A DNA stretch of 64,000 nucleotides from Candidatus Dependentiae bacterium. GTDB lineage: Bacteria; Babelota; Babeliae; Babelales; RVW-14. The position numbers were made by a program, and so were the translations under genes. Positions 26,419 to 35,421 of the stretch are shown piece after piece (within the stretch, counting starts at the first letter, position 1; each line of letters starts with the position of its first letter). The notes beneath the pieces are model-generated. The model searched no databases. It was not told where the DNA came from and saw only the letters and a program-made list of their open reading frames with translations. The stretch spans positions 124,001-188,000 of the forward strand of contig JAFEAY010000021.1 of NCBI GenBank assembly GCA_018266175.1, read 5' to 3'.

Positions 26419-29256
26419 ATGAAAAAAATATTTTACTTAATCGTATGTGTTGTTTTAACGATAGGAAATACGTTAAATATTTCAAGTCTTTGGGCAAAGC
26501 GAACTGGAAAAAAACATAAAAAAATGAATACCCAACCTGTCTTGGGTGCCGCTTCACTTCTTGGTTCAACAACCTCTTTTGATAATGGGGTAATGACCGA
26601 TCTTTTGCAAGCTGCTCAAGTTAAAGCACGAGAATTGGAAGAAGAGGTTAGCGAGCGAACCAAACTCTTACATGAAAAAGCCGAAGAGCGCTACCAGAAA
26701 ATGCAGGAAGAGGTTGCTCAGCGAACAAAAGAAATTCAAGAACTTGCAAAAAAACAATCTGAAGAGCTTACCAAAAAATTCAAGGAACAGGCTCAACAAG
26801 TGCAAGTTGAAGTTCAACAAACATCAACAGCATTGCGACATCAAGCTGCACAACAAGTGGTCTCTTTACTGAACCAAGCAGAAGAAGAAGCAATCAAACG
26901 AAAACGCCAAGAAGAAGAAGATGCCATTAGACGCAAACGCGAAGCTGAAGAAGAAGAACTCAGGCGCCGCAGGGAAGAACGGGCGCAAGCGCTTACCGAT
27001 AAACTTGAGCAGTCCTTTGAGAAACCGCTGCTTGCGAGTTCAAGCTTCTTTCAAACAACTCCGCTATCACCACTCGGGGAGTCTCTGACGCGCGTTGAAA
27101 AAACATGGAAAGATAAAACATCTCATGAATTTCATAATAATATGTCGCTCATGAAAAAAATCATCTTAGAAGGCGAATCTGAAACCGAAGCGCAAGATTT
27201 TATGAAACGCTTTGCGCGTCAAAGTCGTTGGTTTGATGCAACTATTAGCAATACAACCTATGTCTGCGATGAGCACTACAAAGAAATCGTAAAACGAGCA
27301 ACGCGTCTGCGTAATGTTGTACAAGCACAAAAATCAGCTGATCAATTTCTGGAAGATCTTGCAAAAGAAAAAAATCTCACCATGGAAGAAACAAAAAAAG
27401 TTCGACTTGCTGTGCTTTACGAACTTAATGCTCAACTAAGTCGGGCTGCGGCAAATAACCGTAGCACAAACCCGAGCGACACAGAATTAAAAAAAATTGT
27501 TCATCAAGCCATGGATGAAACGATTGGTAATCCTGAAGATCGTCCACCTCAACTTATTGCTCTTAAACGCACTCCTCAACCGCAATCTACTGATACTTCC
27601 GGAACAATCCCTTTAGCAATCTCATCAAACATACAAAGTGACCTTGAAGTACTTACTCAAGAAATTAAAGATTTAAAAAATACACTGACGCGTGAAATAA
27701 AAAAACGTAAGCAAACGAAGAAAAAATTAAAAGATAAAGATTCAAAAATTATTGAGCTTGAACAACGGCTTATGCAGGCTCAAGCAAGCATTACTAAATA
27801 CAAAGATACAATACCTAGTCCAGAGCATAAACTCGCTTTAGAAGTTCAACATACTGCACAAAGCCAAGCGGCATCTCAAGAGCAAAAAGAAACTATTAAC
27901 ACATTACAAAAAGAGCTTGATCAAGCAAAACAAGATATTGAGCAACTCACCGGAAAAGCATCCGGCGATTTATCTGAACTGAGGCGGGAAATGGAATCTC
28001 TCTCTGGATCCGAAACAGAATTACGCAAAAAATTTGCTCAATCATTGGAACAAGAAAAACAGAATAACTTAGAACTTGAACGCAAGGCACGAGAAGCTCT
28101 TGAAGAAAATGCGGTCGTTCAAAAAAAACTGACACGTGCGCAAGAAGAAAAAATAGCCGCGGTCAGTGAGATAAAGCAAGAAGTGAAGGGTAAACTTGAA
28201 GATGTGAATAAACAACTTTTAAACACACAAGTTGATGCTCTTCAGGCAACTGAAAAAGCATCTAAGCTTGAGGGTAAAGTAAAAGAAACTGAAGGCAAAG
28301 TTCTGCAATTAACTCAAGAGAAGTTACAACTTATTCAAGCAAAAGAACAAGAAGTTAAACAGACCGAAGATAAGCTTATCCAGCGCTTCAAGAGTAAACT
28401 TGAAGATACTCAAGTTCAAAATCTTAATCTGCAAGTCGAACAGCGAAAAACAGAACAAACAGTCGCTCATCTGAAAGATAAAGTTCAAGAAGCTGAACAA
28501 ACAGCTGCACATTTCAAAGACAAAGTTCAGCAAGTTGAACAAGAAAAAAATAAGACACTAACCCTTACTCAAAAACAACTGCAGGATCAATTTAAGAAAA
28601 CATTAGATGAAAAAGAAAGTGCTCATCTATCAGCCCAGAAAAAATTGCAATCACAGATTCAACAAACGCAACAAGAATTAAAAACTCAACAAGAAAATGC
28701 CCGCCAAGAACAAGCGGCCGCAATTGAACAGACAAAAACCGAAGTAATTTCGGAGTTCAGGCCAAAGCTTGAAGAAAAAGAAAAAACTAATCTTGAGCTT
28801 GAAATTGCTGCACGTAAAGCACGTGAAGAAACAAGGAGCTTGAAAACAAAATTAACCTCTTCTCTTGAAGAAAAAGAACAAGCAATTGCTCAAACAGAGT
28901 CAAAAATGAAGGAACAATTTAAACCTAAACTTGAACAGGCGCGTCAAGAACAACTGCAAGCAGAACTTGAGTCTTTTTCGGTTAAAGAAAAAAACCGTAA
29001 TCTTAAAGGACGTGTTGAGCAACTCGAAAATAAATACCAAGAAGCTATTGTTGAACAAGCAACGATAAAAAATACCGCAAAGTCCCTGATTGAAAATGCC
29101 AACAAAGAAAACCTTGAAGCTTCTCTTGAAACAAGCCGTCTGCAAGAAAAAATAAACGCTACAACTCAAAATTCTCGAAATGAAAACATAAAATTCATAC
29201 ATGAAAAAGTCATTCCTACATTAGAGATGCTCGATCAAGACCTTGAAGGTATGTAA
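26419..29256 (+). CDS. Very long exported coiled-coil protein
   Basis: A 945-aa protein with a signal peptide (about residues 1-26). From about residue 55 to 190, and again from about 410 to the end, it is almost pure charged heptad sequence rich in Glu, Lys and Gln, so it should form a rod of long coiled coils. A less regular segment (about 200-390) with Trp and Cys may be globular. I start at the ATG at 26419; a GTG four codons earlier sits directly on the purine-rich site. Possible roles are an envelope spacer, surface fibre or host-interacting tether. No enzymatic motif is present. Confidence 0.85.
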   Translation: MKKIFYLIVCVVLTIGNTLNISSLWAKRTGKKHKKMNTQPVLGAASLLGSTTSFDNGVMTDLLQAAQVKARELEEEVSERTKLLHEKAEERYQKMQEEVAQRTKEIQELAKKQSEELTKKFKEQAQQVQVEVQQTSTALRHQAAQQVVSLLNQAEEEAIKRKRQEEEDAIRRKREAEEEELRRRREERAQALTDKLEQSFEKPLLASSSFFQTTPLSPLGESLTRVEKTWKDKTSHEFHNNMSLMKKIILEGESETEAQDFMKRFARQSRWFDATISNTTYVCDEHYKEIVKRATRLRNVVQAQKSADQFLEDLAKEKNLTMEETKKVRLAVLYELNAQLSRAAANNRSTNPSDTELKKIVHQAMDETIGNPEDRPPQLIALKRTPQPQSTDTSGTIPLAISSNIQSDLEVLTQEIKDLKNTLTREIKKRKQTKKKLKDKDSKIIELEQRLMQAQASITKYKDTIPSPEHKLALEVQHTAQSQAASQEQKETINTLQKELDQAKQDIEQLTGKASGDLSELRREMESLSGSETELRKKFAQSLEQEKQNNLELERKAREALEENAVVQKKLTRAQEEKIAAVSEIKQEVKGKLEDVNKQLLNTQVDALQATEKASKLEGKVKETEGKVLQLTQEKLQLIQAKEQEVKQTEDKLIQRFKSKLEDTQVQNLNLQVEQRKTEQTVAHLKDKVQEAEQTAAHFKDKVQQVEQEKNKTLTLTQKQLQDQFKKTLDEKESAHLSAQKKLQSQIQQTQQELKTQQENARQEQAAAIEQTKTEVISEFRPKLEEKEKTNLELEIAARKAREETRSLKTKLTSSLEEKEQAIAQTESKMKEQFKPKLEQARQEQLQAELESFSVKEKNRNLKGRVEQLENKYQEAIVEQATIKNTAKSLIENANKENLEASLETSRLQEKINATTQNSRNENIKFIHEKVIPTLEMLDQDLEGM

Positions 29257-29394
29257 AATAACCCTAAAATTTTGTCCGTTTAAATATTTCAAATGAAAAA
29301 AACAATAAAAGTGATCGTAGAAAAAAGCTGCTGGCTTAAGCAAAAACCCATTTTTTTTACAACTCAAGAAAACTGTTTACACTAGGAGAGGGGA

Positions 29395-29466
29395 ATGGCC
29401 TTCTCAATGGATAGCGCTGCTTTCATTTTTTTTGGCGATTCTTTCCTAAAAATGGAAAAAAGGTGA
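29395..29466 (+). CDS. Possible 23-residue leader peptide before the zinc-ribbon gene
   Basis: ATG at 29395 is preceded by AGGAG (29384-29388) at ideal 6-nt spacing. The frame runs 23 codons and its TGA (29464-29466) overlaps the GAGGAGG ribosome site of the next gene. The peptide (MAFSMDSAAFIFFGDSFLKM, then EKR) resembles nothing I know. The arrangement suggests translational coupling or a leader peptide. It may be chance, but the ribosome site is better than many here. The rest of the gap at 29257-29394 shows nothing clear. Confidence 0.4.
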   Translation: MAFSMDSAAFIFFGDSFLKMEKR

Positions 29467-29478
29467 GGAGGAATATAT

Positions 29479-29661
29479 ATGAAATGCCCAAAGTGCAGTG
29501 GCTTAATGGTCATGCAATCTTTTTTTGACCATTTCATTAACTTTGAGGGATGGAAGTGTCTTAACTGTGGAAAAATTATTGAAAAACGAGAAAGGACTAT
29601 TAGTGATGATGCATTTAGCCTTTTTTATAAACGACAAAAACTAAAGAAAGATTACGATTAA
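29479..29661 (+). CDS. Small zinc-ribbon protein
   Basis: A 60-aa cytosolic protein with two CxxC pairs (CPKC at residues 3-6, CLNC at about 27-30) that should bind one zinc ion. The C-terminal half is highly basic and could contact nucleic acid. A strong GAGGAGG ribosome site precedes the ATG. Only 6 nt separate it from tsaB, which lacks a ribosome site of its own and probably depends on this gene's translation. Exact function unknown. Confidence 0.75.
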   Translation: MKCPKCSGLMVMQSFFDHFINFEGWKCLNCGKIIEKRERTISDDAFSLFYKRQKLKKDYD

Positions 29662-29667
29662 CCGCTC

Positions 29668-30372
29668 ATGAAAAAAATTTATTTGGGAATCCAAGCAACC
29701 TACAATACGACTGACATTGCGCTTTTTGAAGATGAGAACTGTCTTGAACAATTTTTTCGAGCCGATCTCAAAGCATCTTCTCATCTCATTCCCTATCTGG
29801 ATTCTCTGCTACGCAACAATGGCAAGACTCTTTCAGATCTTGCGTTTATTGCACTTGATAAAGGCCCAGGAGCTTTTACAACATTACGTGTTACCATTGC
29901 CACGTTAAATGGGATCGCATTTGCTCATAAAATACCACTTATCGGTATTGACGGACTCGAGGCGCTTACTTATGAACAACTTTATACGTTAACAGCGCCT
30001 CAAAAAAATTTTCCGATTACGATTGCTTCTCTCTTAAATGCGTATAGCAATGACGTTTATTTTATGATTTCTGAGATTAATAACGGATTTGCCACTCAAA
30101 TTGATTATGGCTGTAAAAATATCGATATCGTCCTCGAGTCACTTGCATCACGAGCTTCTGAACAAAAAATATTCTTTACGGGAAATGGAGCATTATTACA
30201 TCAAGAACGTATCTCAACAAAATTCACACGCTGTGAAATTACTCCTACATCGACAGCAAATGCAAAAACCATTGCTCACTTAGGGCTTAGCAATTTTATA
30301 GAGCACAAAAACTGCGTTGATAAAATACTTCCTAACTATGTTAAAACACAGCTTTTTAATATAAAAAAGTGA
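29668..30372 (+). CDS. tsaB: tRNA threonylcarbamoyladenosine (t6A) biosynthesis protein TsaB
   Basis: A 234-aa ASKHA-fold protein, the non-catalytic partner of TsaD in making t6A37 of ANN-decoding tRNAs. The signature GPGAFTTLR (residues 66-74) and the following TLNGIAFAHKIPLIGID match the family. Length is typical. No ribosome site is visible, and the gene starts 6 nt after the zinc-ribbon stop codon, suggesting coupling. Its stop codon lies one nt from the end of the convergent rsmE. Confidence 0.88.
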   Translation: MKKIYLGIQATYNTTDIALFEDENCLEQFFRADLKASSHLIPYLDSLLRNNGKTLSDLAFIALDKGPGAFTTLRVTIATLNGIAFAHKIPLIGIDGLEALTYEQLYTLTAPQKNFPITIASLLNAYSNDVYFMISEINNGFATQIDYGCKNIDIVLESLASRASEQKIFFTGNGALLHQERISTKFTRCEITPTSTANAKTIAHLGLSNFIEHKNCVDKILPNYVKTQLFNIKK

Positions 30373-30373
30373 G

Positions 30374-31141
30374 TCAACGAGACAAGCTGCTGACAAATGA
30401 ACCAAGCCCTATAGCAACGGCATCAACTGCGCGTAAGACCGTTGGCGTCAAAACTGTGCACGAAAAACCATGTTGATCAAGTGCTGCAATTTCTTGAGGT
30501 ACAAGCCCACCTTCTGGGCCCCAAAATAAAGTGATTATTGACGGTTGCTTGACGCTATGCTCATTAAGCTGATCAAGCAAAGGCTCTCCATGAACATCAA
30601 AATAAATTGAGCTTTGGTCTTGGGTTGTACAAAATGGAGATGTAATAAATTGATCAAAAGGAAGAGGATTTTCTATTTTAGGTAAAACAAATTGCTTTGA
30701 TTGCTCAGCGGCAGCTATCATAACTTTTATGAGCCGCTCTTCTTCTTTCTGACCAGCCCAAGAACGTTGAACTTTGCTTGTAATCACCGGAACAAGATGA
30801 GTTGCTCCCATTGCTGCTGCATAGTATGCAACTTCTTGAAGGGCATCTTTTTTTAAAAGACCAATACACAGATTTATTCGTGGCTTGAGCTGTTTGTGCA
30901 TTGTTTGCTCAAGCAACGTCGCAGTGATTATTTTTTTATTTTGGAAAGTTGGCGATTCTAGCTGAATCAGCTGTGATTGAACATCATCAAATATAATAAC
31001 ATTCTCTCCTGCACGTAAGCGCAAAACACGAGTAACGCGCATGCACAAATCTTCATCGAGGATTTTAATAATCTGCCCAACTGCACTACTGGGCAGGAGT
31101 TGATTACTGTAAAGGGCAAAGCAGTGAGAAGAACTATTCAT
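30374..31141 (-). CDS. rsmE: 16S rRNA (uracil1498-N3)-methyltransferase
   Basis: A 255-aa SPOUT-class methyltransferase modifying U1498 of 16S rRNA. It has an N-terminal PUA-like region (RVTRVLRLRAGENVIIFD), GLLKKDALQEV, and the SAM-binding knot motif GPEGG (208-212). The usual LRTETA near the C-terminus reads LRAVDA (236-241), a notable departure at the knot, although the rest fits well. The gene starts one nt after the upstream stop codon without a clear ribosome site, implying coupling. Confidence 0.88.
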   Translation of the reverse strand: MNSSSHCFALYSNQLLPSSAVGQIIKILDEDLCMRVTRVLRLRAGENVIIFDDVQSQLIQLESPTFQNKKIITATLLEQTMHKQLKPRINLCIGLLKKDALQEVAYYAAAMGATHLVPVITSKVQRSWAGQKEEERLIKVMIAAAEQSKQFVLPKIENPLPFDQFITSPFCTTQDQSSIYFDVHGEPLLDQLNEHSVKQPSIITLFWGPEGGLVPQEIAALDQHGFSCTVLTPTVLRAVDAVAIGLGSFVSSLSR

Positions 31142-31142
31142 A

Positions 31143-31580
31143 TTACTGAGCAGGATTTACATTTTTAGGAGTATGACATTTATAAAGAATGCACAGTGCA
31201 CCCAATACTACGGCACTCAGTACCACAGTACCAAGAATGCAAGTCTTATGCTCATTGGCCTTAATTTTTAAATACTCGTAAGCAAGCTGAACTTTTGCTT
31301 CAAGGGGAATATCCATCTGAGGATTCTCTTGTTCAAATGCTTGTATTTCTGCAAAAAGATCATCCGGATTCATATCACCTAAATCAAAATCGGAGTCAGG
31401 AAACTGATCAGGAGCTTCAAGAAAGCGGTCATCAACGAGGTCTTGAAAGTATTCTTGATCACTTGAAGCTTGAGAAGCTGATAATTCAAGGTGTTCAATG
31501 TGAACTTCTTGGGCTGTACACAACGGCTGTAATGAAAGTCCTGCTAGTGATCCAAGTAAAACTATTGCTCGAATATTCAT
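31143..31580 (-). CDS. Small exported protein with C-terminal membrane helix
   Basis: A 145-aa protein. The ATG at 31580 has GAAGGA just upstream and starts a good signal peptide (cleavage near CTAQE). The mature part is strongly acidic (residues about 35-85), then has a helix (about 112-130) likely to span the membrane, ending in a short basic tail. The same layout (signal, soluble body, C-terminal anchor) occurs in the 4079-7799 proteins, without recognisable sequence identity. It precedes rsmE on the same transcript. Function unknown. Confidence 0.75.
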   Translation of the reverse strand: MNIRAIVLLGSLAGLSLQPLCTAQEVHIEHLELSASQASSDQEYFQDLVDDRFLEAPDQFPDSDFDLGDMNPDDLFAEIQAFEQENPQMDIPLEAKVQLAYEYLKIKANEHKTCILGTVVLSAVVLGALCILYKCHTPKNVNPAQ

Positions 31581-31697
31581 AGTCATTCCTTCTAGGATAT
31601 GCTGTTTCTCATGTAAAAGCTTTACCCCGCCAGAAGCGTTCAAGTAAAGTTAACGCATTGTAACCCAAGATGATTATTTTGTAAAAAAGGGGGCCTT

Positions 31698-33266
31698 ATG
31701 CCGCATAATTACGCAGACAAACCTCTGGCACTTATTATTCTTGATGGCTTTGGCTTAAGCCCCCACCAGCCTGGGAATGCCGTAACTACGGCTTGCATGC
31801 CAACCTGGGAGAAGCTTTGGAAAAATTACCCACATGCCTCATTACAAGCATCAGGTGAGGCTGTTGGCCTTTTGCCCGGTTTTATAGGAAATTCCGAGGT
31901 TGGACATCTTACCCTTGGTGCCGGCAGGGTTATTCCTTCAGTATTCAAAGAATTTCACCAGGCCCTCGTTGATGGATCACTCTACTTCCATCCGGTCTTA
32001 AATAAGAGATTTTCAACACTCGCTCAAGAAAGTGGACGACTTCACATTATGGGACTTGTTTCTGATGGTGGGGTTCATAGCCATGAAGCTCATCTGCATG
32101 CGTTGATAAAACGAGCTGCTGAATTGGGGATACAAGAAATTTTCGTTCATGCTTTTCTTGATGGAAGAGATGTTGCTCCAAAGTCTGCATCCATCTTTTT
32201 AGACCGCTTAGATCGCCTTTTTATTGAAGTCGGTAAAGGAAAACTGGCAAGTATTCAGGGGCGTTTTTTTGCCATGGACCGTGATAACAACTGGGAAAGA
32301 ACTGAGCAATGCTACCGCATGCTAACTCAAGGTAGTCCAGCAACTCTAAAATCGTGGCATCAACTACTTGAATCCTTTTACGCAGAAAATATTACTGACG
32401 AATTTATTCCACCAACACTTCTGATAGAACAAGGAAAAATACAGCCCCATGATGGAGTACTTTTTTTTAACTTTAGACCCGATCGTGCACGACAACTAAC
32501 ACGAGCCTTTCTTGATCCAAGCTTTAAAGAGTTTAAGCGAACAATTACAAGAAATAATCTTGCTTGGTTTATCACCACAACGCGTTATTCCTATGAATTT
32601 TGCTATTGGAATAATGACATTTTGTTTCAAGATTCCTCAATACAATCAACGCTACTTGATGAAATGCATAGTCAGACAAATGGACAGCTCAAAACTTTTG
32701 TGATTGCCGAAACCGAAAAATATGCCCATGTTACGTACTTTTTTCGAGGCATGCGTGAAATTTTTAAACCGGAAGAAATCTATATCTTAGTACCTTCGAT
32801 TAAATCAAAAAATTATAGTAAATATCCGGAGATGTCGGCAGAAAAAATCACTCAACACGTCGTTAAGTCTTTAAAAAAAGATGCAGCCGATTTCTATTTA
32901 ATTAATTATGCAAATGCCGATATGGTTGGACATTCTGGGGATTTTAAAGCAACCGTTCAAGCGTGTGAATGCCTTGATCAACAACTTTCAATACTGTACG
33001 AAGAAATTGTTATTAAACGAGATGGAACACTATTTATTACTGCTGATCATGGAAACGCTGAACATAAAATTGATACTCAAACAGGGCAACCACTCACCGC
33101 TCATACAACTAATCCAGTTCCCTTAATTATGGTCAACCAGTCTTGGACTGGTCGATTAATAGATCAAACGCAAAAACTCGGATTAAGTAATATTGCTCCA
33201 ACAATTTTAGAGCATTATGGCTTACAAATTCCAAAAGAAATGTCTCATCCAATAATTCTTGAATAA
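31698..33266 (+). CDS. gpmI: 2,3-bisphosphoglycerate-independent phosphoglycerate mutase
   Basis: A 522-aa cytosolic glycolytic enzyme interconverting 3- and 2-phosphoglycerate with two Mn ions. Motifs are all in place: LDGFGLS (metal), GNSEVGH with the phosphorylated serine (about Ser66), DGGVHSH, DGRDVAPKS, FRPDRARQ, ADMVGHSG and ADHGNAEH. Length is standard. A strong AAGGGGG site precedes the ATG. It implies that lower glycolysis is kept. Confidence 0.96.
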   Translation: MPHNYADKPLALIILDGFGLSPHQPGNAVTTACMPTWEKLWKNYPHASLQASGEAVGLLPGFIGNSEVGHLTLGAGRVIPSVFKEFHQALVDGSLYFHPVLNKRFSTLAQESGRLHIMGLVSDGGVHSHEAHLHALIKRAAELGIQEIFVHAFLDGRDVAPKSASIFLDRLDRLFIEVGKGKLASIQGRFFAMDRDNNWERTEQCYRMLTQGSPATLKSWHQLLESFYAENITDEFIPPTLLIEQGKIQPHDGVLFFNFRPDRARQLTRAFLDPSFKEFKRTITRNNLAWFITTTRYSYEFCYWNNDILFQDSSIQSTLLDEMHSQTNGQLKTFVIAETEKYAHVTYFFRGMREIFKPEEIYILVPSIKSKNYSKYPEMSAEKITQHVVKSLKKDAADFYLINYANADMVGHSGDFKATVQACECLDQQLSILYEEIVIKRDGTLFITADHGNAEHKIDTQTGQPLTAHTTNPVPLIMVNQSWTGRLIDQTQKLGLSNIAPTILEHYGLQIPKEMSHPIILE

Positions 33267-33338
33267 AATTTTAAAACCAGCAGAAGATCTTGACATCTAG
33301 GGCAATTTTCAGCAATCCTTAAATAAAAAGGATTTGAA

Positions 33339-34319
33339 ATGTTTTCATCACGGTCATTAAAAATGTTTGCTTTTGCAGCATTTTCACTCAACCTTCTTAC
33401 GTTACAAGCTCAAGTAACAAACCAAGGTATTTATCAAAAAAAAAGTTCCTTCCAATTAAAAAATCAATCGACACAAGATCGAGTTCTTTGCGTAACTATT
33501 CCAAAATGCGGAACACATCTTCTGGTAAAATGTATTACCGAATTAAACATTCCTGGGCTTTCTTATAACTATACCAAAGAAGCAAAAACAACCTCGATAC
33601 AAAGAATACGAAAAATTAATAAAAGACCTCCTCCAAATCATTTTAAGGGTGTTTATTACGACACACTTAAAGGCATACTCCCCAAAATATTGACCAGTAA
33701 TTTAATTCATCGCACTCCTCAAAAACTCTTTTTTACTCATTGTCCATATCTGCCACAATTTGACCGATTCTTACAATCTCGAACTTTTTCTAATTTTTTA
33801 ATGATACGAGACCCTCGCGCGATGGTTGTATCTTTTGCATTTATGGTCCACAAAAGCAAAGAGGGAAAAACTGCCAATCTTGATAAAACAATTCTCAGCT
33901 TAATCAATGGCAATCAAAAAGATTATGTTCCTTGGGCTGTGGAGCAACACGAAATGTATCCACTGATATGGGAAATTGGATTATATAATTTTTATAAAAT
34001 GTATCTTCCATGGGCCACATCAAAAAAATTTATGCTTATAAAATTTGAAGATCTTATTGGGGAAAAAGGGGGAGGCTCAACTCAAAAACAAGTTCAAACC
34101 ATCATGAACATAGGACAACACTTAGGCGTGAAAATGACTCCACAAAAAACTCAAACGCTTGTAGATAACCTTTTTGGTGGAACTTGGACATTTAGAGAAG
34201 GCCAAATAGATTCATGGAAAAACTATTTCACCCCAGAAATCAAACATGCTTTTAAAAAAAATAAAGACCTCACCAAACTCTTGATTGAGTTGGGATATGA
34301 ACAAGATATTAACTGGTAA
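33339..34319 (+). CDS. Exported SULT-type sulfotransferase, copy 1
   Basis: A 326-aa protein starting with a signal peptide (about residues 1-25, cleavage near LQAQV). The body matches PAPS-dependent sulfotransferases of the cytosolic SULT type: 5'-phosphosulfate loop IPKCGTHLL (54-62), likely catalytic His134 in FFTHCPY, 3'-phosphate loop RDPRAMVVSFAF (157-168), a KFEDL segment (235-239), and the closing PAPS loop FREGQIDSWKNYFT (285-298), equivalent to RKGxxGDWKNHFT. All active-site elements are present, so it is probably active. PAPS is a cytosolic metabolite, so a signal peptide is unexpected. A TTGACA lies at 33290-33295, but no good -10 box follows. Confidence 0.85.
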   Translation: MFSSRSLKMFAFAAFSLNLLTLQAQVTNQGIYQKKSSFQLKNQSTQDRVLCVTIPKCGTHLLVKCITELNIPGLSYNYTKEAKTTSIQRIRKINKRPPPNHFKGVYYDTLKGILPKILTSNLIHRTPQKLFFTHCPYLPQFDRFLQSRTFSNFLMIRDPRAMVVSFAFMVHKSKEGKTANLDKTILSLINGNQKDYVPWAVEQHEMYPLIWEIGLYNFYKMYLPWATSKKFMLIKFEDLIGEKGGGSTQKQVQTIMNIGQHLGVKMTPQKTQTLVDNLFGGTWTFREGQIDSWKNYFTPEIKHAFKKNKDLTKLLIELGYEQDINW

Positions 34320-34379
34320 AACAACAATAGACTTGAAGCTTTATCGCTTGAGTCTAATTTTGAACAGAAGGAGATTTTA

Positions 34380-35393
34380 ATGTTTTTATTTATACGGCTG
34401 AAAGTAATCATCTATCTTATATGCGCTTCATTTTTTTTAAGTACTCAAGCAGATAATGAACAACAGATACCTCCAACTATTCAAAATATCTACACAAAAG
34501 CTCATCTTCCAATTAGAACTATACGCTATGGAAATGGAAGTGGGAATGTATTACTCATTTGTATACCCAAGTGCGGAACTCATTTACTCACAAAATGCAT
34601 ATCATTATTTAAAGAAGATGGACTTTCTCTTAATTATAAAAAAGAGATAAAGCCACCACCAGCACGCTTAGCTCAAATCAGAAAACTCAACCGACATATG
34701 CCTCCCAACCACTATAAAGGTGAATTTTACCCTGGATACTTAGGAGCATCTCCTTATAGTTTAATAAGTAGATTAACCATGAAAACATCAAATCGCAGAC
34801 TGTTATGGACACATAATGTTCATAATACTCGATTTGAAAATGCTCTGGTAAAAATTAATACGGCAAATTTTTTAATGATACGAGACCCTCGAGCAATGGT
34901 TGTTTCATTTGCTTTTATGATCCACAAAAGCTTTGAAGGTAAGACTGCTAATTTTCAGAATATTCTTACAGATTTGATTACAGGAAGAAAACAACATTAC
35001 ATCAGATGGGGAGTAGAGATTCAACAAGCTTATCCACTCCTTTGGGAAGTAGGATTAGCAAAGTTTTATGAATTGTACCTTCCTTGGATTAAGGCAAAAA
35101 ACTTTATGCTCATTCGCTTTGAAGATCTTGTTGGTGGAAAAGGTGGTGGATCAGACGCCAAGCAGCTTGAAGCTATGATTAATATCGGAAAACATATAAA
35201 TATTAACATGAACGAACAGCAAATCAAAAACGTTATTAATAATCTTTATGGTGGAACATGGACCTTCAGAGAGGGGCAAATTGACTCATGGAAGAAATAC
35301 TTCACCCCGGAAATTAAATCTTTATTCAAAAGCCAACCAGGCCTCAATCAACTCCTTATCAAGCTTGGCTATGAAAAAGATACTAATTGGTAA
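34380..35393 (+). CDS. Exported SULT-type sulfotransferase, copy 2
   Basis: A 337-aa tandem paralogue of the preceding gene, with the same motifs: IPKCGTHLL (62-70), His145 in LLWTHNVH, RDPRAMVVSFAF (168-179), RFEDL (246-250) and FREGQIDSWKKYFT (296-309). A signal peptide (residues 1-24, ending STQAD) is present although its sequence differs from copy 1, so export has been kept by selection. GAAGGAG precedes the ATG. The acceptor-binding stretch between the loops (about residues 75-140) is the most divergent part, suggesting different acceptors. Confidence 0.85.
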   Translation: MFLFIRLKVIIYLICASFFLSTQADNEQQIPPTIQNIYTKAHLPIRTIRYGNGSGNVLLICIPKCGTHLLTKCISLFKEDGLSLNYKKEIKPPPARLAQIRKLNRHMPPNHYKGEFYPGYLGASPYSLISRLTMKTSNRRLLWTHNVHNTRFENALVKINTANFLMIRDPRAMVVSFAFMIHKSFEGKTANFQNILTDLITGRKQHYIRWGVEIQQAYPLLWEVGLAKFYELYLPWIKAKNFMLIRFEDLVGGKGGGSDAKQLEAMINIGKHININMNEQQIKNVINNLYGGTWTFREGQIDSWKKYFTPEIKSLFKSQPGLNQLLIKLGYEKDTNW

Positions 35394-35421
35394 ATAAAAA
35401 CCTTACAGAAAAGTTGTTCCT

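Noticed and set aside
31295-31582. 95-aa ORF antisense to the small exported protein gene
   Set aside because: Composition mirrors the acidic coding region on the other strand; no support as a gene.
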